Origin: DATBSK01 sp964501785
GTDB lineage: Bacteria; Actinomycetota; Acidimicrobiia; IMCC26256; PALSA-555
Assembly: GCA_964501785.1 (NCBI GenBank)
Contig: CAZCUD010000007.1
Coordinates: 124,001-188,000, forward strand
Direction: 5' to 3'
Length of the DNA stretch: 64,000 nt
The position numbers and the translations under genes are program-made. Under the pieces are notes generated by a model, which saw nothing but the letters and a program-made list of their open reading frames with translations, was not told where the DNA came from and searched no databases. Positions within the stretch are counted from its first letter, which is position 1. Every line of letters starts with the position of its first letter. Below, piece after piece: positions 1-10,371 of the stretch.

Positions 1-2235
<2,235 letters not shown>

Positions 2236-2248
2236 CCCTCATCGTTCT

Positions 2249-2287
2249 GGCGTCAGAAGACCCCGCTCGGGCGGGTCTGCTGACGCC
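2249..2287. terminator. Stem-loop between convergent dnaE2 and beta-helix gene
   Basis: GGCGTCAG (2249-2256) and AGACCC (2258-2263) pair with GGGTCT (2273-2278) and CTGACGCC (2280-2287), with one symmetrical A/G interruption and a 9-nt loop. It starts 13 nt after the dnaE2 stop and serves as a bidirectional terminator candidate; there is no U-tract, as is common in high-GC actinobacteria. Confidence 0.65.
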
Positions 2288-2332
2288 GAAACGGTTGGTG
2301 GGCCGTGTTGCCGACGTGTGTGGGGGAGCGCG

Positions 2333-3526
2333 TCAGCCGGTGAAGGTGGGCTCGATGACGATCGGAGCGGGCGTCGGGCCGGGCGGGTCCGGCGGCACCG
2401 GGAACTGCAGCTCGACGGCGCCGATGTCGCACGCGCCGGTCGCCACGTCGGGGCGGGGTTCGCCGCGCTGGTCGGTCGTGACCGCGAACCCGGCGAGTGC
2501 GTCGCCGTCGCCGCACGCCGCGGCCGGGATGTCGCCGACGAGGCCGCTCGTCTCGGCCGGCAGCATCGTCGGGGTGGGGCCGCCGTTGTCGGCCAGCGCG
2601 CCGAGCTGCGGGTCGCCGGCGTCGGAGTGGTCGGTCGGCTGGTCGAAGCCGCACGTGCCGTCGTCGTCCCAGTTGTAGCCCGCCGAGGTCGTGACGCCGC
2701 CGATGCTGCAGTTCGTCCCCACGCCCAGCGGTTGCGCGATGACCGTCCCGAACGCCGCGAGGTCGCCGCTCCCCTGGAGGAAGACGTTCGCTCCGAGGTT
2801 GCCCGCGGTGTTGGCCACCACCGTCGAGTAGATCAGCCGGGCATCTTGGCCGCTGCCGACGAAGAGCCCACCGCCGTTGCCGACGGTCGCGGTGTTGCCG
2901 GTGATCGTGGAGTTGACGATCGTCGCGGTGCCGTTCACGAAGGCGCCCCCTGCGCTGAGGGCGGTGTTCCCGGAGATCGTGGAGTCGACGAGGAGCAGGG
3001 GGCCGTTGCTGACGCGGATGCCGGCGGCAGCGTCGCCGGTGGCCTCGTTGCCGCTGATCGTCGAGTCGGTGATCGTCGCGGACCCCTGCACGAAGATGCC
3101 GCCGCCCGCACCCGCGGGGCCGGCGTCGCCGCCGGTGATCGTCAGCCCGCTCATCGTGAACAAGGTGTTGGCGGTGTCGTTGATGACTCGCGCGTCGTCG
3201 AGGGTCTGGGTGATCGTGTTGCCGCCCCCGGTGAGCGTGAGCGTCTCGTCGGCACCGACGCCGCCGGTGTAGAGGAGCTCACCCGTGGTCAAGGTGATGT
3301 CGCCGACGTCGGCGGGGATGATGATCTCCACGTCGTCGTCGAGCGTGTTCGCGAGCGCGAACGCGTCGCGCAGGGAGCCACCGCCGGAATCGGCGTTGCT
3401 CGAGACCGTGATCGTGAGCAGCGCACCAGCGGAGGGCGCCGTCGTGACCGCGGCGGTGAGCGCGGCGGCCGCGAGGACGAGGCCGGCGAGGACGCCTGCG
3501 AACGTGCGAGGAAGAGAGAGGTCCAC
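2333..3526 (-). CDS. Secreted right-handed beta-helix (choice-of-anchor Q-like) protein ending in VIEPTFTG
   Basis: 397 aa from a GTG with a good ribosome-binding site (caggagcg). Residues 1-35 form a signal peptide (hydrophobic stretch, then APSAGA). 'SNADSGGGSLRDA' at about 42-54 is the CSLREA-type start of a beta-helix, followed by repeated 'STISGN/STITGN' coils to about 230. A C-terminal region contains 'GDPQLGALADNGGPTPTM' and 'CDIGAVE', as in choice-of-anchor Q proteins. The last residues are VIEPTFTG, shared with the glycine-rich protein at 31699-32718. It is probably a surface or secreted structural protein or adhesin; the ligand is unknown. Confidence 0.8.
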   Translation of the reverse strand: MDLSLPRTFAGVLAGLVLAAAALTAAVTTAPSAGALLTITVSSNADSGGGSLRDAFALANTLDDDVEIIIPADVGDITLTTGELLYTGGVGADETLTLTGGGNTITQTLDDARVINDTANTLFTMSGLTITGGDAGPAGAGGGIFVQGSATITDSTISGNEATGDAAAGIRVSNGPLLLVDSTISGNTALSAGGAFVNGTATIVNSTITGNTATVGNGGGLFVGSGQDARLIYSTVVANTAGNLGANVFLQGSGDLAAFGTVIAQPLGVGTNCSIGGVTTSAGYNWDDDGTCGFDQPTDHSDAGDPQLGALADNGGPTPTMLPAETSGLVGDIPAAACGDGDALAGFAVTTDQRGEPRPDVATGACDIGAVELQFPVPPDPPGPTPAPIVIEPTFTG

Positions 3527-3670
3527 CCGGCGCTCCTGTTCGATGCCCCGCCCGGATCAGGCATTGTCTAGCACCGCGGCGCCCCAGGAGGGCTGACCTA
3601 GGCTGGACCGGTTCCCGAGAAGCCGTGAAGCCGTGATCGCCATGCGCAGCGAGCCCCCGAGTCCCGAGCA

Positions 3671-4909
3671 ATGCCTGGTCGCCTCCGCCTCGCGCGGCGG
3701 GTCGGCGCGCTGCTGCGCGCCGACCCGGCCGGTGTCCGGGCGGGCTTCGTCGCGCACCTGCTCGCCACCACCACAGGGCTCGCGGCCGGGCTGATCCTCG
3801 GCTCCATCACGGGCACGCTCGAGGAGCTGCCCGGCCTGCTGGTCCTGGTCCCGGCCGCGGTCGGCCTGCGAGGCAACGTCTTCGGCGCCCTCGGGAGCCG
3901 CCTCGGGACGCTCGTCGCGACGGGGTCGTTCACGCTCTCGCGACGGCGCGACACCGCCGTGGGCCAGAACCTGCTCGCCGCGATCGCGCTGTCCCTCGGC
4001 ATGTCGCTGGTGCTCGCGCTGATCGCGAAGGGCGTGGCCGAGTCGTTCGGCGTGCAGAGCGCGATCGGGCTCGGCGACTTCGTGGTCATCTCGGTCGTCG
4101 GGGCGATCATCCCCACCGCGGTCGTCATGGCGATCGGCGTCGGCATCGCGGCGCTCGGCGCTCGGAAGGAGTGGGACGTCGACAACGTCAGCGTGCCGGT
4201 CGTCACCGCGGCGGGCGACATCGTGACCCTGCCGAGCCTCTTCCTCGCCACGTACCTGGTGATCGACGTCGCCGATGTCGCGGTCGGGGTCATGGCGGCC
4301 GTCTGCGCGGTCGTCGGCGTCGGATCCCTGCTCGTCGCGCTGCGATCGCACCTCCCGTCCCTGCGCCGCATCGCTGCCGAGTCGCTGCCGTTCCTCGTGA
4401 TCGCCGGCGTCGTGAGCACGCTCGCCGGCATCACGATCCAGTCCCGCCTCGGGACGCTGGCCAGCGAGCCGGCGTTGCTGATCGTCGTGCCGCCACTCCT
4501 CTCCCTCTCCGGGTCGCTCGCCGGCATCCTCTCGGCGCGCGTCTCCACGAAGCTGCACCTCGGCGTCGTCGACCCGTCGCGCATCTCGTTCCGGCCCGTC
4601 GCGGTCGACGTGACGGTCGTGTACCTGGTCGCGCTCCCCACGTTCCTGGTGCTCGCGCTCGCGGCGGACGTGCTCGCGCTGGTCTTCGACCTCGGCACGC
4701 CCGGCGCGGCGGAGATGGTCGGCCTGCTGCTGCTCGCCGGCATCCTCGCGACGACGCTGGCCGCGGTCGTCGCCTACCTCGCCGCGCTCGCGACGTACCG
4801 TCTCGGCTGGGACCCCGACAACAACGGCGTGCCGATCGTGTCGTCGGCGTCCGACTTCCTCGGGGCAGCGGCGTTCATGGTGTCGCTGGTTATCCTGGGA
4901 CTCACCTGA
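3671..4909 (+). CDS. MgtE/SLC41-type divalent cation transporter, membrane domain only
   Basis: 412 aa made almost entirely of membrane helices. Two MgtE integral-membrane repeats are visible: 'VPAAVGLRGNVFGALGSRLGT' near residues 60-80 matches the SLC41 signature, and a second copy 'PPLLSLSGSLAGILSARVS' lies near 275-295. It lacks the cytosolic N and CBS domains of bacterial MgtE, so it resembles the stand-alone archaeal/SLC41 form. It likely moves Mg2+ or a related divalent cation. The stop overlaps the next gene's start (TGATG), so the PhoU/RCK protein is probably its regulatory partner. The ATG has a weak ribosome-binding site; no in-frame alternative start is convincing. Confidence 0.82.
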   Translation: MPGRLRLARRVGALLRADPAGVRAGFVAHLLATTTGLAAGLILGSITGTLEELPGLLVLVPAAVGLRGNVFGALGSRLGTLVATGSFTLSRRRDTAVGQNLLAAIALSLGMSLVLALIAKGVAESFGVQSAIGLGDFVVISVVGAIIPTAVVMAIGVGIAALGARKEWDVDNVSVPVVTAAGDIVTLPSLFLATYLVIDVADVAVGVMAAVCAVVGVGSLLVALRSHLPSLRRIAAESLPFLVIAGVVSTLAGITIQSRLGTLASEPALLIVVPPLLSLSGSLAGILSARVSTKLHLGVVDPSRISFRPVAVDVTVVYLVALPTFLVLALAADVLALVFDLGTPGAAEMVGLLLLAGILATTLAAVVAYLAALATYRLGWDPDNNGVPIVSSASDFLGAAAFMVSLVILGLT

Positions 4910-6159
4910 TGGCCGAACCCGACAAGCCTCCACGCAACCTCAAGGCCATGCTCTCGGAGGCCAAGGACACCTCCGAGCTGATGGTCGACCTGGCCTACGC
5001 CGCGCTCTTCTTCTCCGACGAGCGCATGGCCGACGAGGTGTTCGAGCTCGAGGAGCGCATCAGCGGGCTCGTGCACGAGATGTACGAGATCTGCGTGCTC
5101 GCGGCCCGCTCACCGCGCGACGCGGAAGAGATGTCCAGCGTGCTGCACGTCGTGGCCGCGATCGAGCGGACGGCGAACGCAGCCGTCGACATCGCGCGCG
5201 TCGTCACCCACCGGCTGGGCATCCCGGCCGCGCTCGTCGCCGACCTCGCGCAGGCCGAAGAGGTGTCGCACCGGGTCCGCGTCCGAGAAGACTCCGCGCT
5301 CGCGCACCGGTCGCTCGCCGACGTCGAGCTGCCCGTCGAGGTCGGCATGCGCGTCGTCGCGATCCGCCGGGGCAAGGAGTGGATCATCGACCCCGACGGC
5401 GACGAGACGCTCCTGCCCGACGACGTCCTGATCCTGCGCGGCCCACCCGAGGGCATCGGTGAGCTGCGTGGGCTCGCCAACGCGCCGGAGTGGCGACCGC
5501 CGATCGCCGACGAGGACCCGGCGATCCCCACCGACCTCGATCGCGCGGTCGACGTGCTGGTCGAGATGAAGAACATCTCGGAGGTCGCGGTCGGTCTCGC
5601 CTACTCGGCCATCCTCTTCAACGACCAGAGCCTCGCGGCCGAGGTCAGCCACCTCGAGGACCGGCTCGACGAGATGCGCGAGCGGCTCGAGGTCTGGGTG
5701 CTGCGCTCCGCGGCCGACGAGCTCGACCCGTCGCCGCTGCGCGGCCTCCTGCACCTGGGCGGTGCCGCGGAGGAGATCGGTGACGCGGCCCAGCAGATGG
5801 TCTGGCTCGTCGAGGAGCAGGAGGAGATGCACCCGATCCTGCGCCTCGCGCTCGGTGACAGCGACGAGGTGATCGCGTGGGTGCCGGTCGCGGAAGGCTC
5901 GGCGCTCGACGGCCGGACCCTCGCCGAGGCCCAGCTCGAGACCGAGACGGGCTTCTACCTGCTCGCGATCCGCCGGGCGGGGCGCTACCTCTACCGACCG
6001 CGCGGGCACGTCCGGTTCGCGGCCGGTGACGAGCTGATCGGCAGCGGGCCCGACGAGGGCCAGTCCAAGCTGGCCGAGCTCTGCGGCTACCGGATGCTCG
6101 AGGACGACGACACGGGGGAGATCGAGCTAGTCCCGGCGTCGTCGGCCGCGTCGTCGTGA
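4909..6159 (+). CDS. Tandem PhoU-RCK_C (TrkA-C) regulatory protein
   Basis: 416 aa, cytosolic, built as a duplication: a PhoU-like helical bundle (about 10-115), an RCK_C/TrkA-C beta domain (about 125-190), then a second PhoU bundle (about 210-310) and a second RCK_C (about 320-400, 'EGSALDGRTLAEAQL'). RCK_C domains bind small ligands and gate cation channels or transporters. Start ATG overlaps the stop of the MgtE-like gene by one base, which implies translational coupling and a joint complex. It is inferred to sense a ligand and control the MgtE-like carrier; the ligand cannot be read from sequence. Confidence 0.85.
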   Translation: MAEPDKPPRNLKAMLSEAKDTSELMVDLAYAALFFSDERMADEVFELEERISGLVHEMYEICVLAARSPRDAEEMSSVLHVVAAIERTANAAVDIARVVTHRLGIPAALVADLAQAEEVSHRVRVREDSALAHRSLADVELPVEVGMRVVAIRRGKEWIIDPDGDETLLPDDVLILRGPPEGIGELRGLANAPEWRPPIADEDPAIPTDLDRAVDVLVEMKNISEVAVGLAYSAILFNDQSLAAEVSHLEDRLDEMRERLEVWVLRSAADELDPSPLRGLLHLGGAAEEIGDAAQQMVWLVEEQEEMHPILRLALGDSDEVIAWVPVAEGSALDGRTLAEAQLETETGFYLLAIRRAGRYLYRPRGHVRFAAGDELIGSGPDEGQSKLAELCGYRMLEDDDTGEIELVPASSAASS

Positions 6160-6172
6160 GCGCGCACGCCGC

Positions 6173-8551
6173 GTGACCACCGAGGGGTCGGTGACCGCGC
6201 CGGCCGTGACGCCCGACACGGGGCTCACGGCCGAGCAGGTGCGCGAGCGCGTCTCGCGAGGCCTCACCAACGACGCCGGTGAGCGCACGAGCCGCACCTA
6301 CGGCGAGATCATCCGGGCCAACGTCTTCACCCGCTTCAACGCGATCCTCGGCACGATGCTCGCCGTCATCCTGGTGGTCGGCGAGATCCAGGACGCGACG
6401 TTCGGCATCATCCTCGTCGCCAACTCGCTGATCGGCATCGTGCAGGAGACGCGCGCGAAGCGGACGCTCGATCGCCTGGCCGTGCTCAGCGCGCCGAAGG
6501 CGCGCGTCGTGCGCGACGGCGAGGCCTCCGAGATCACGGTCGAAGGCGTCGTGCTCGACGATCTGCTCGAGCTGCGCACCGGCGACCAGGTGCCGGCCGA
6601 CGGCGAGGTGCGCGGGGCCGAGGGCCTCGAGATCGACGAGTCGTTGCTGACGGGCGAGGCCGACCCGGTCGACAAGTCGGTGGGCGACGAGGTGCTGTCG
6701 GGCAGCTTCGTCGTCGCCGGCTCCGGTCGGGTGCAGGCGACCCGGGTCGGCGCCGACGCCTACGCCCGCAAGCTGGCGGCGGAGGCCCGACGGTTCACGC
6801 TCGTGCGCTCGGAGCTGGTGGAGGGCATCAACACGCTGCTGCGCTACATCCAGTACGCACTGTTCCCGGTGTCGGCGCTCCTGCTCTGGCGCCAGCTCGA
6901 CAACAACGACGTCGACCAGGCGCTGGTCGGCGTGGTCGCCGGCGTCGTCGGGATGGTGCCCGAAGGGCTCGTCCTGCTGACGAGCCTGGCGTTCGGCATC
7001 GCCGCGGTGACCCTCGCTCGCCGCAACGTGCTCGTGCAGGAGCTGCCCGCGGTCGAGGGCCTGGCGCGCGTCGACGTCGTCTGCCTCGACAAGACCGGGA
7101 CCCTCACCGAGGGCGAAGTCGCCTTCGACGACCTCGAGGTGCTCGGCGCCGACGCCGACGGTGATCGGGGCGAGATCGGCCAGGCCCTCGGCGCGCTCGC
7201 CGACGACGAGAACCGCAACGCGACCCTGGCCGCGATCGGCGAGGCCTTCGATCCGCCGGGCTGGGCTCGCAGCGGCGCGATCCCGTTCTCCTCGGCGCGC
7301 AAGTGGAGCGCGACGAGCTTCGAGGGGCATGGCTCGTGGATCATCGGCGCGCCCGAGATGGTGCTCGCCGACGCGCCGCCCGACGACTCGGTGCGCGTGC
7401 GGGCCGACGAGCTCGCGGCCGAAGGACGACGTGTGCTGCTGCTCGCTCACGCGGATGCTCCGCTCGGCGACGAGGTGCTCCCTCCTGGCCTGGTGCCGCG
7501 GGCGCTGGTGCTGCTCGAGGAGAAGATCCGGCCCGACGCGCCCGACACCCTGCGCTACTTCGAGGAGCAGGGCGTCGCGCTCAAGGTGATCTCGGGCGAC
7601 AACCCGCGCACGGTCGCCGCCGTCGCGCGTCGCGTCGGGCTCGCCGACGCGGACACCGCCTACGACGCCCGCGAGCTCCCGGAGGAGATCGACCGGCTCG
7701 CCGATGTGCTCGAGGAGCACTCGGTCTTCGGTCGCGTCACACCGCACCAGAAGCGGGCGATGGTCGCGGCGCTCCAGTCGAAGGGGCACGTGGTCGCGAT
7801 GACCGGTGACGGGGTCAACGACGCGCTCGCGCTCAAGGACGCCGACATCGGGGTCGCGATGGGGTCGGGCGCCGCTGCCACGAGAGCAGTCGCCCAGCTG
7901 GTGCTCCTCGACGGCAAGTTCGCCACCATGCCCGGCGTGGTCGCGGAGGGGCGACGGGTGATCGCCAACATCGAGCGCTCGGCGAACCTCTTCGTGACCA
8001 AGACCGTGTACGCGATCCTGATCGCGATCGCGGTCGTTTTCACCGCCTGGCGCTACCCGTTCCTGCCCCGGCACCTCACGATCGTCAGCACGTTCACGAT
8101 CGGCATCCCGGGCTTCATCCTCTCGCTCGCACCGAACGCGCGGCGTTACATCCCCGGCTTCTTGACCCGCGTCCTGCGCTTCTGCGTCCCCGCCGGGATC
8201 ATCGCGTTCGTCGCGTCGATGATGACCTACGGGCTGGCGCGCTTCGAGGACGATCTCCCGCTCAAGGAGGCCCGCACCACGACGACGCTCGTGCTGGTCG
8301 CGGTGGGCCTGTGGGTGCTGGTGCTGCTCTCGCGGCCGTTCAACTGGTGGAAGGCACTGCTCGTCGGCGCGATGGCCGGCTGCGTGATGCTCGTGCTGGC
8401 CATCGAGCCGCTGCGCGACTTCTACGCGCTCCAGCTGCCCGACATGCGCGCGATCGGTCAGGCGGCACTGATCGCCGGCGGAGCGATCCTGGCCCTCGAG
8501 ATCGTCTGGCGCGCGTCACGCGTCATCGCCCGCAGACGCGACGTCGCCTGA
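6173..8551 (+). CDS. ctpE: CtpE-like cation-transporting P-type ATPase
   Basis: 792 aa from a GTG 13 bp after the PhoU/RCK gene. The actuator-domain loop is LLTGEADPV (TGEA rather than the common TGES, as in mycobacterial CtpE). Phosphorylation motif DKTGTLTEG, hinge MTGDGVNDALALKDADIG, and MVPEG in M4 are present. The length (about 790) and the start of the catalytic region, 'YGEIIRANVFTRFNAILG', agree closely with M. tuberculosis CtpE, a Ca2+ importer linked to cell-surface integrity. It sits in a run of ion-transport genes. Substrate Ca2+ is inferred from the family. Confidence 0.88.
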   Translation: MTTEGSVTAPAVTPDTGLTAEQVRERVSRGLTNDAGERTSRTYGEIIRANVFTRFNAILGTMLAVILVVGEIQDATFGIILVANSLIGIVQETRAKRTLDRLAVLSAPKARVVRDGEASEITVEGVVLDDLLELRTGDQVPADGEVRGAEGLEIDESLLTGEADPVDKSVGDEVLSGSFVVAGSGRVQATRVGADAYARKLAAEARRFTLVRSELVEGINTLLRYIQYALFPVSALLLWRQLDNNDVDQALVGVVAGVVGMVPEGLVLLTSLAFGIAAVTLARRNVLVQELPAVEGLARVDVVCLDKTGTLTEGEVAFDDLEVLGADADGDRGEIGQALGALADDENRNATLAAIGEAFDPPGWARSGAIPFSSARKWSATSFEGHGSWIIGAPEMVLADAPPDDSVRVRADELAAEGRRVLLLAHADAPLGDEVLPPGLVPRALVLLEEKIRPDAPDTLRYFEEQGVALKVISGDNPRTVAAVARRVGLADADTAYDARELPEEIDRLADVLEEHSVFGRVTPHQKRAMVAALQSKGHVVAMTGDGVNDALALKDADIGVAMGSGAAATRAVAQLVLLDGKFATMPGVVAEGRRVIANIERSANLFVTKTVYAILIAIAVVFTAWRYPFLPRHLTIVSTFTIGIPGFILSLAPNARRYIPGFLTRVLRFCVPAGIIAFVASMMTYGLARFEDDLPLKEARTTTTLVLVAVGLWVLVLLSRPFNWWKALLVGAMAGCVMLVLAIEPLRDFYALQLPDMRAIGQAALIAGGAILALEIVWRASRVIARRRDVA

Positions 8552-8557
8552 CTCCGG

Positions 8558-8600
8558 GTTGGAAGACTCAGCGACAACAGCTGTCGCTGAGTCTTCCAAC
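8558..8600. repeat. 43-nt palindromic intergenic element, copy 1 (terminator candidate)
   Basis: GTTGGAAGACTCAGCGACA (8558-8576) is perfectly complementary to 8582-8600 around the 5-nt loop ACAGC. It lies 6 nt after the ctpE stop and 18 nt before the end of the convergent VIT1-type gene. A near-identical copy is at 12796-12838. Confidence 0.85.
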
Positions 8601-8618
8601 ACCGAGGAGGCGGTCGGG

Positions 8619-9323
8619 TCAGACGGCGGTGCCGACGAGCGTCCCGACGAGCGCCGTCAGCGCCATCGCGAGCCCACCGCCGAGCACGACGCGCAACGCC
8701 GCGCGCCCCATCGGCGCACCGCCGAGTCGACCGGCTGCGGCCCCGGTCGCGCCGAGCACCGCGAGCGCGACCAGCGCGATCGCCGCGATCAGGGCGTCGC
8801 CGGACGCGAACAGCAGCACGACCAACGGCACCGCCGCGCCGAGCGAGAAGCTGGCCGCGGAGACGATCGCAGCCTGCCATGGACGGGCGGGCACGGCTCC
8901 GGTCATGCCGAGCTCGTCGCGCAGGTGCGCGTCGAGCGCGTCGGTCGCCGTCAGCTGCTGGGCGACCTCCCGCGCGAGCTCCGGATCGAGCCCGCGCCCG
9001 ACGTAGATCTGGGTGAGCTCGTCGAGCTCCATCTCCGGCGTGGTCGCGAGCTCCCGACGTTCGCGGTGGATCTCGGCTTGCTCGGTGTCGCGCTGGCTGC
9101 TCACCGACACGAACTCGCCGGCGGCCATGGACATCGCGCCGGCCACGAGTCCGGCGAGCCCGGCCACCGCGATCTCGCTGTTCGAGGCGTCGGCAGCCGC
9201 GACGCCGATCATGAGGCTGGCGGTGGACACGATGCCGTCGTTCGCGCCGAGCACCGCAGCCCGCAGCCAGCCGACCCTCGAGTAGCGGTGGCGCTCCCGG
9301 TGGCGCCCGAGATTGGGCGCCAT
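8619..9323 (-). CDS. VIT1/CCC1-family membrane protein (Fe2+/Mn2+ transporter)
   Basis: 234 aa. The segment 'RAAVLGANDGIVSTASLMIG' near residues 20-39 is the family's hallmark first helix, followed by 'GAMSMAAGEFVSVSSQRDTE' near 65-85, a cytosolic helical metal-binding region rich in Glu (about 85-150), and three C-terminal helices. VIT1/CCC1 proteins move Fe2+ or Mn2+ out of the cytosol. The ATG overlaps the stop of the upstream CorA-type gene by one base (TGATG), so the two are co-transcribed and probably coupled. An open frame continues upstream but lies inside the CorA gene. Confidence 0.87.
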   Translation of the reverse strand: MAPNLGRHRERHRYSRVGWLRAAVLGANDGIVSTASLMIGVAAADASNSEIAVAGLAGLVAGAMSMAAGEFVSVSSQRDTEQAEIHRERRELATTPEMELDELTQIYVGRGLDPELAREVAQQLTATDALDAHLRDELGMTGAVPARPWQAAIVSAASFSLGAAVPLVVLLFASGDALIAAIALVALAVLGATGAAAGRLGGAPMGRAALRVVLGGGLAMALTALVGTLVGTAV

Positions 9324-10324
9324 CAGATCCAGTCCTTGTGCTTGAAGTAGGCGAAGATCGGCAGACCGACGACGACCATCACCCCGAAGACCGCGAGGAA
9401 GCCTTCCTCCCAGTCGAGCTCGGGCGCGTTCGTGAAGTTCATCCCGAGGACGCCGGTGATGAGCGTGGCGACGATGAAGATCGCACCCCAGGCCGCGATC
9501 CGCTGCTGCGAGCGGCTCAGGCGGTTCGACGCCACGGCCAGCTCGGCGTCGCGCAAGCCGGTGATCACGTCGCGCTGCGACTCGATGAAGTCGGACACCC
9601 GCAGCACGTGGTCGGCGAGGTCCTGGAAGTGAACGATCGCCAGCGGTGTGATGCACGCGACCTCGCGCCGCGAGATCTCTGCGGTGACGTCACGCAGGGG
9701 GATCGCGGCCCGGCGGAAGCGGACGAGCGCCTTGCTGAGGCGGAACAGCTCGCGGGACCGATCGGTGCGGTCGCGGCTGGTCTGGTCGTCGGCTGCGAGC
9801 ACCGCGTCCTCGATCGTGTCGAGCGACTCGTCGACCGCCTCCGTCACCAGGAAGTAGCGGTCGACCACCACGTCGAGCAGCGCCCAGAGGAGGAGTCCGA
9901 CCTCCGCGCTGTCGTGCTGGCTGCGCTGGAGCTCGAAGCGATGGCGCACGACGTCGATCGGGAAGCTGCCCGGATCCTCGGCCTCCGGGGGCTGGTGCAC
10001 CGACAGGAGCCAGCCGGCGCCGAACAGCACGTCGATCTCCCGGGGCCGGAGCTCGTGGGCATGGAGCACGCAGTCGTAGACGGCGACGTGGAAGTGATCG
10101 GTGTAGTGCTCGAGCTTGGTGCGCTGGCCCGCCTTCGCGATGTCCTCCTGCGCGAACTCGTTGACGCCGAGCTGCGAGAGGAGCGTCCGGAGCTCGGAGG
10201 CGGCGGGTCCGTTGCAGTCGATCCAGACGAGGCCCTTGTCCGGGTCGATCCGCTCCGTCACGTCGTCGGTGCCGACGGCCTCGACGTCGGACATGTCGTG
10301 GCTGTACCACCACGCCTCGATCAC
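9323..10324 (-). CDS. corA: CorA-family Mg2+/Co2+ channel
   Basis: 333 aa with the CorA plan: a long acidic/helical cytosolic N-terminal domain, then two C-terminal helices with the GMN signature in 'TGVLGMNFTNAPELDW' (about 290-305) and a basic tail ending KHKDWI. It mediates Mg2+ (or Co2+/Ni2+/Zn2+ efflux in ZntB relatives) across the inner membrane. GTG start, with TAGGCT 6 nt upstream indicating a leaderless transcript. First gene of a two-gene operon with the VIT1-type transporter. Confidence 0.88.
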   Translation of the reverse strand: MIEAWWYSHDMSDVEAVGTDDVTERIDPDKGLVWIDCNGPAASELRTLLSQLGVNEFAQEDIAKAGQRTKLEHYTDHFHVAVYDCVLHAHELRPREIDVLFGAGWLLSVHQPPEAEDPGSFPIDVVRHRFELQRSQHDSAEVGLLLWALLDVVVDRYFLVTEAVDESLDTIEDAVLAADDQTSRDRTDRSRELFRLSKALVRFRRAAIPLRDVTAEISRREVACITPLAIVHFQDLADHVLRVSDFIESQRDVITGLRDAELAVASNRLSRSQQRIAAWGAIFIVATLITGVLGMNFTNAPELDWEEGFLAVFGVMVVVGLPIFAYFKHKDWI

Positions 10325-10330
10325 GGGTCG

Positions 10331-10340
10331 AGCCTACGAT
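10331..10340. promoter_or_regulatory. Overlapping divergent -10 elements (corA / acyl-CoA dehydrogenase)
   Basis: The 10-mer AGCCTACGAT reads TAGGCT on the minus strand (6 nt before the corA GTG) and TACGAT on the plus strand; the two hexamers share the central TA. No clear -35 is seen on either side. Confidence 0.55.
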
Positions 10341-10371
10341 GGCCCCCGCGCGCAGAGGGGGAGACCCGATC

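Noticed and set aside
5645..8074. 809-codon minus-strand open frame over PhoU/RCK and ctpE
   Set aside because: Shadow of strongly recognised plus-strand genes.
10339..10371. Upstream ATG start for the acyl-CoA dehydrogenase
   Set aside because: It overlaps the likely -10 element and lacks a ribosome-binding site, whereas the ATG at 10372 has AGAGGGGGA.
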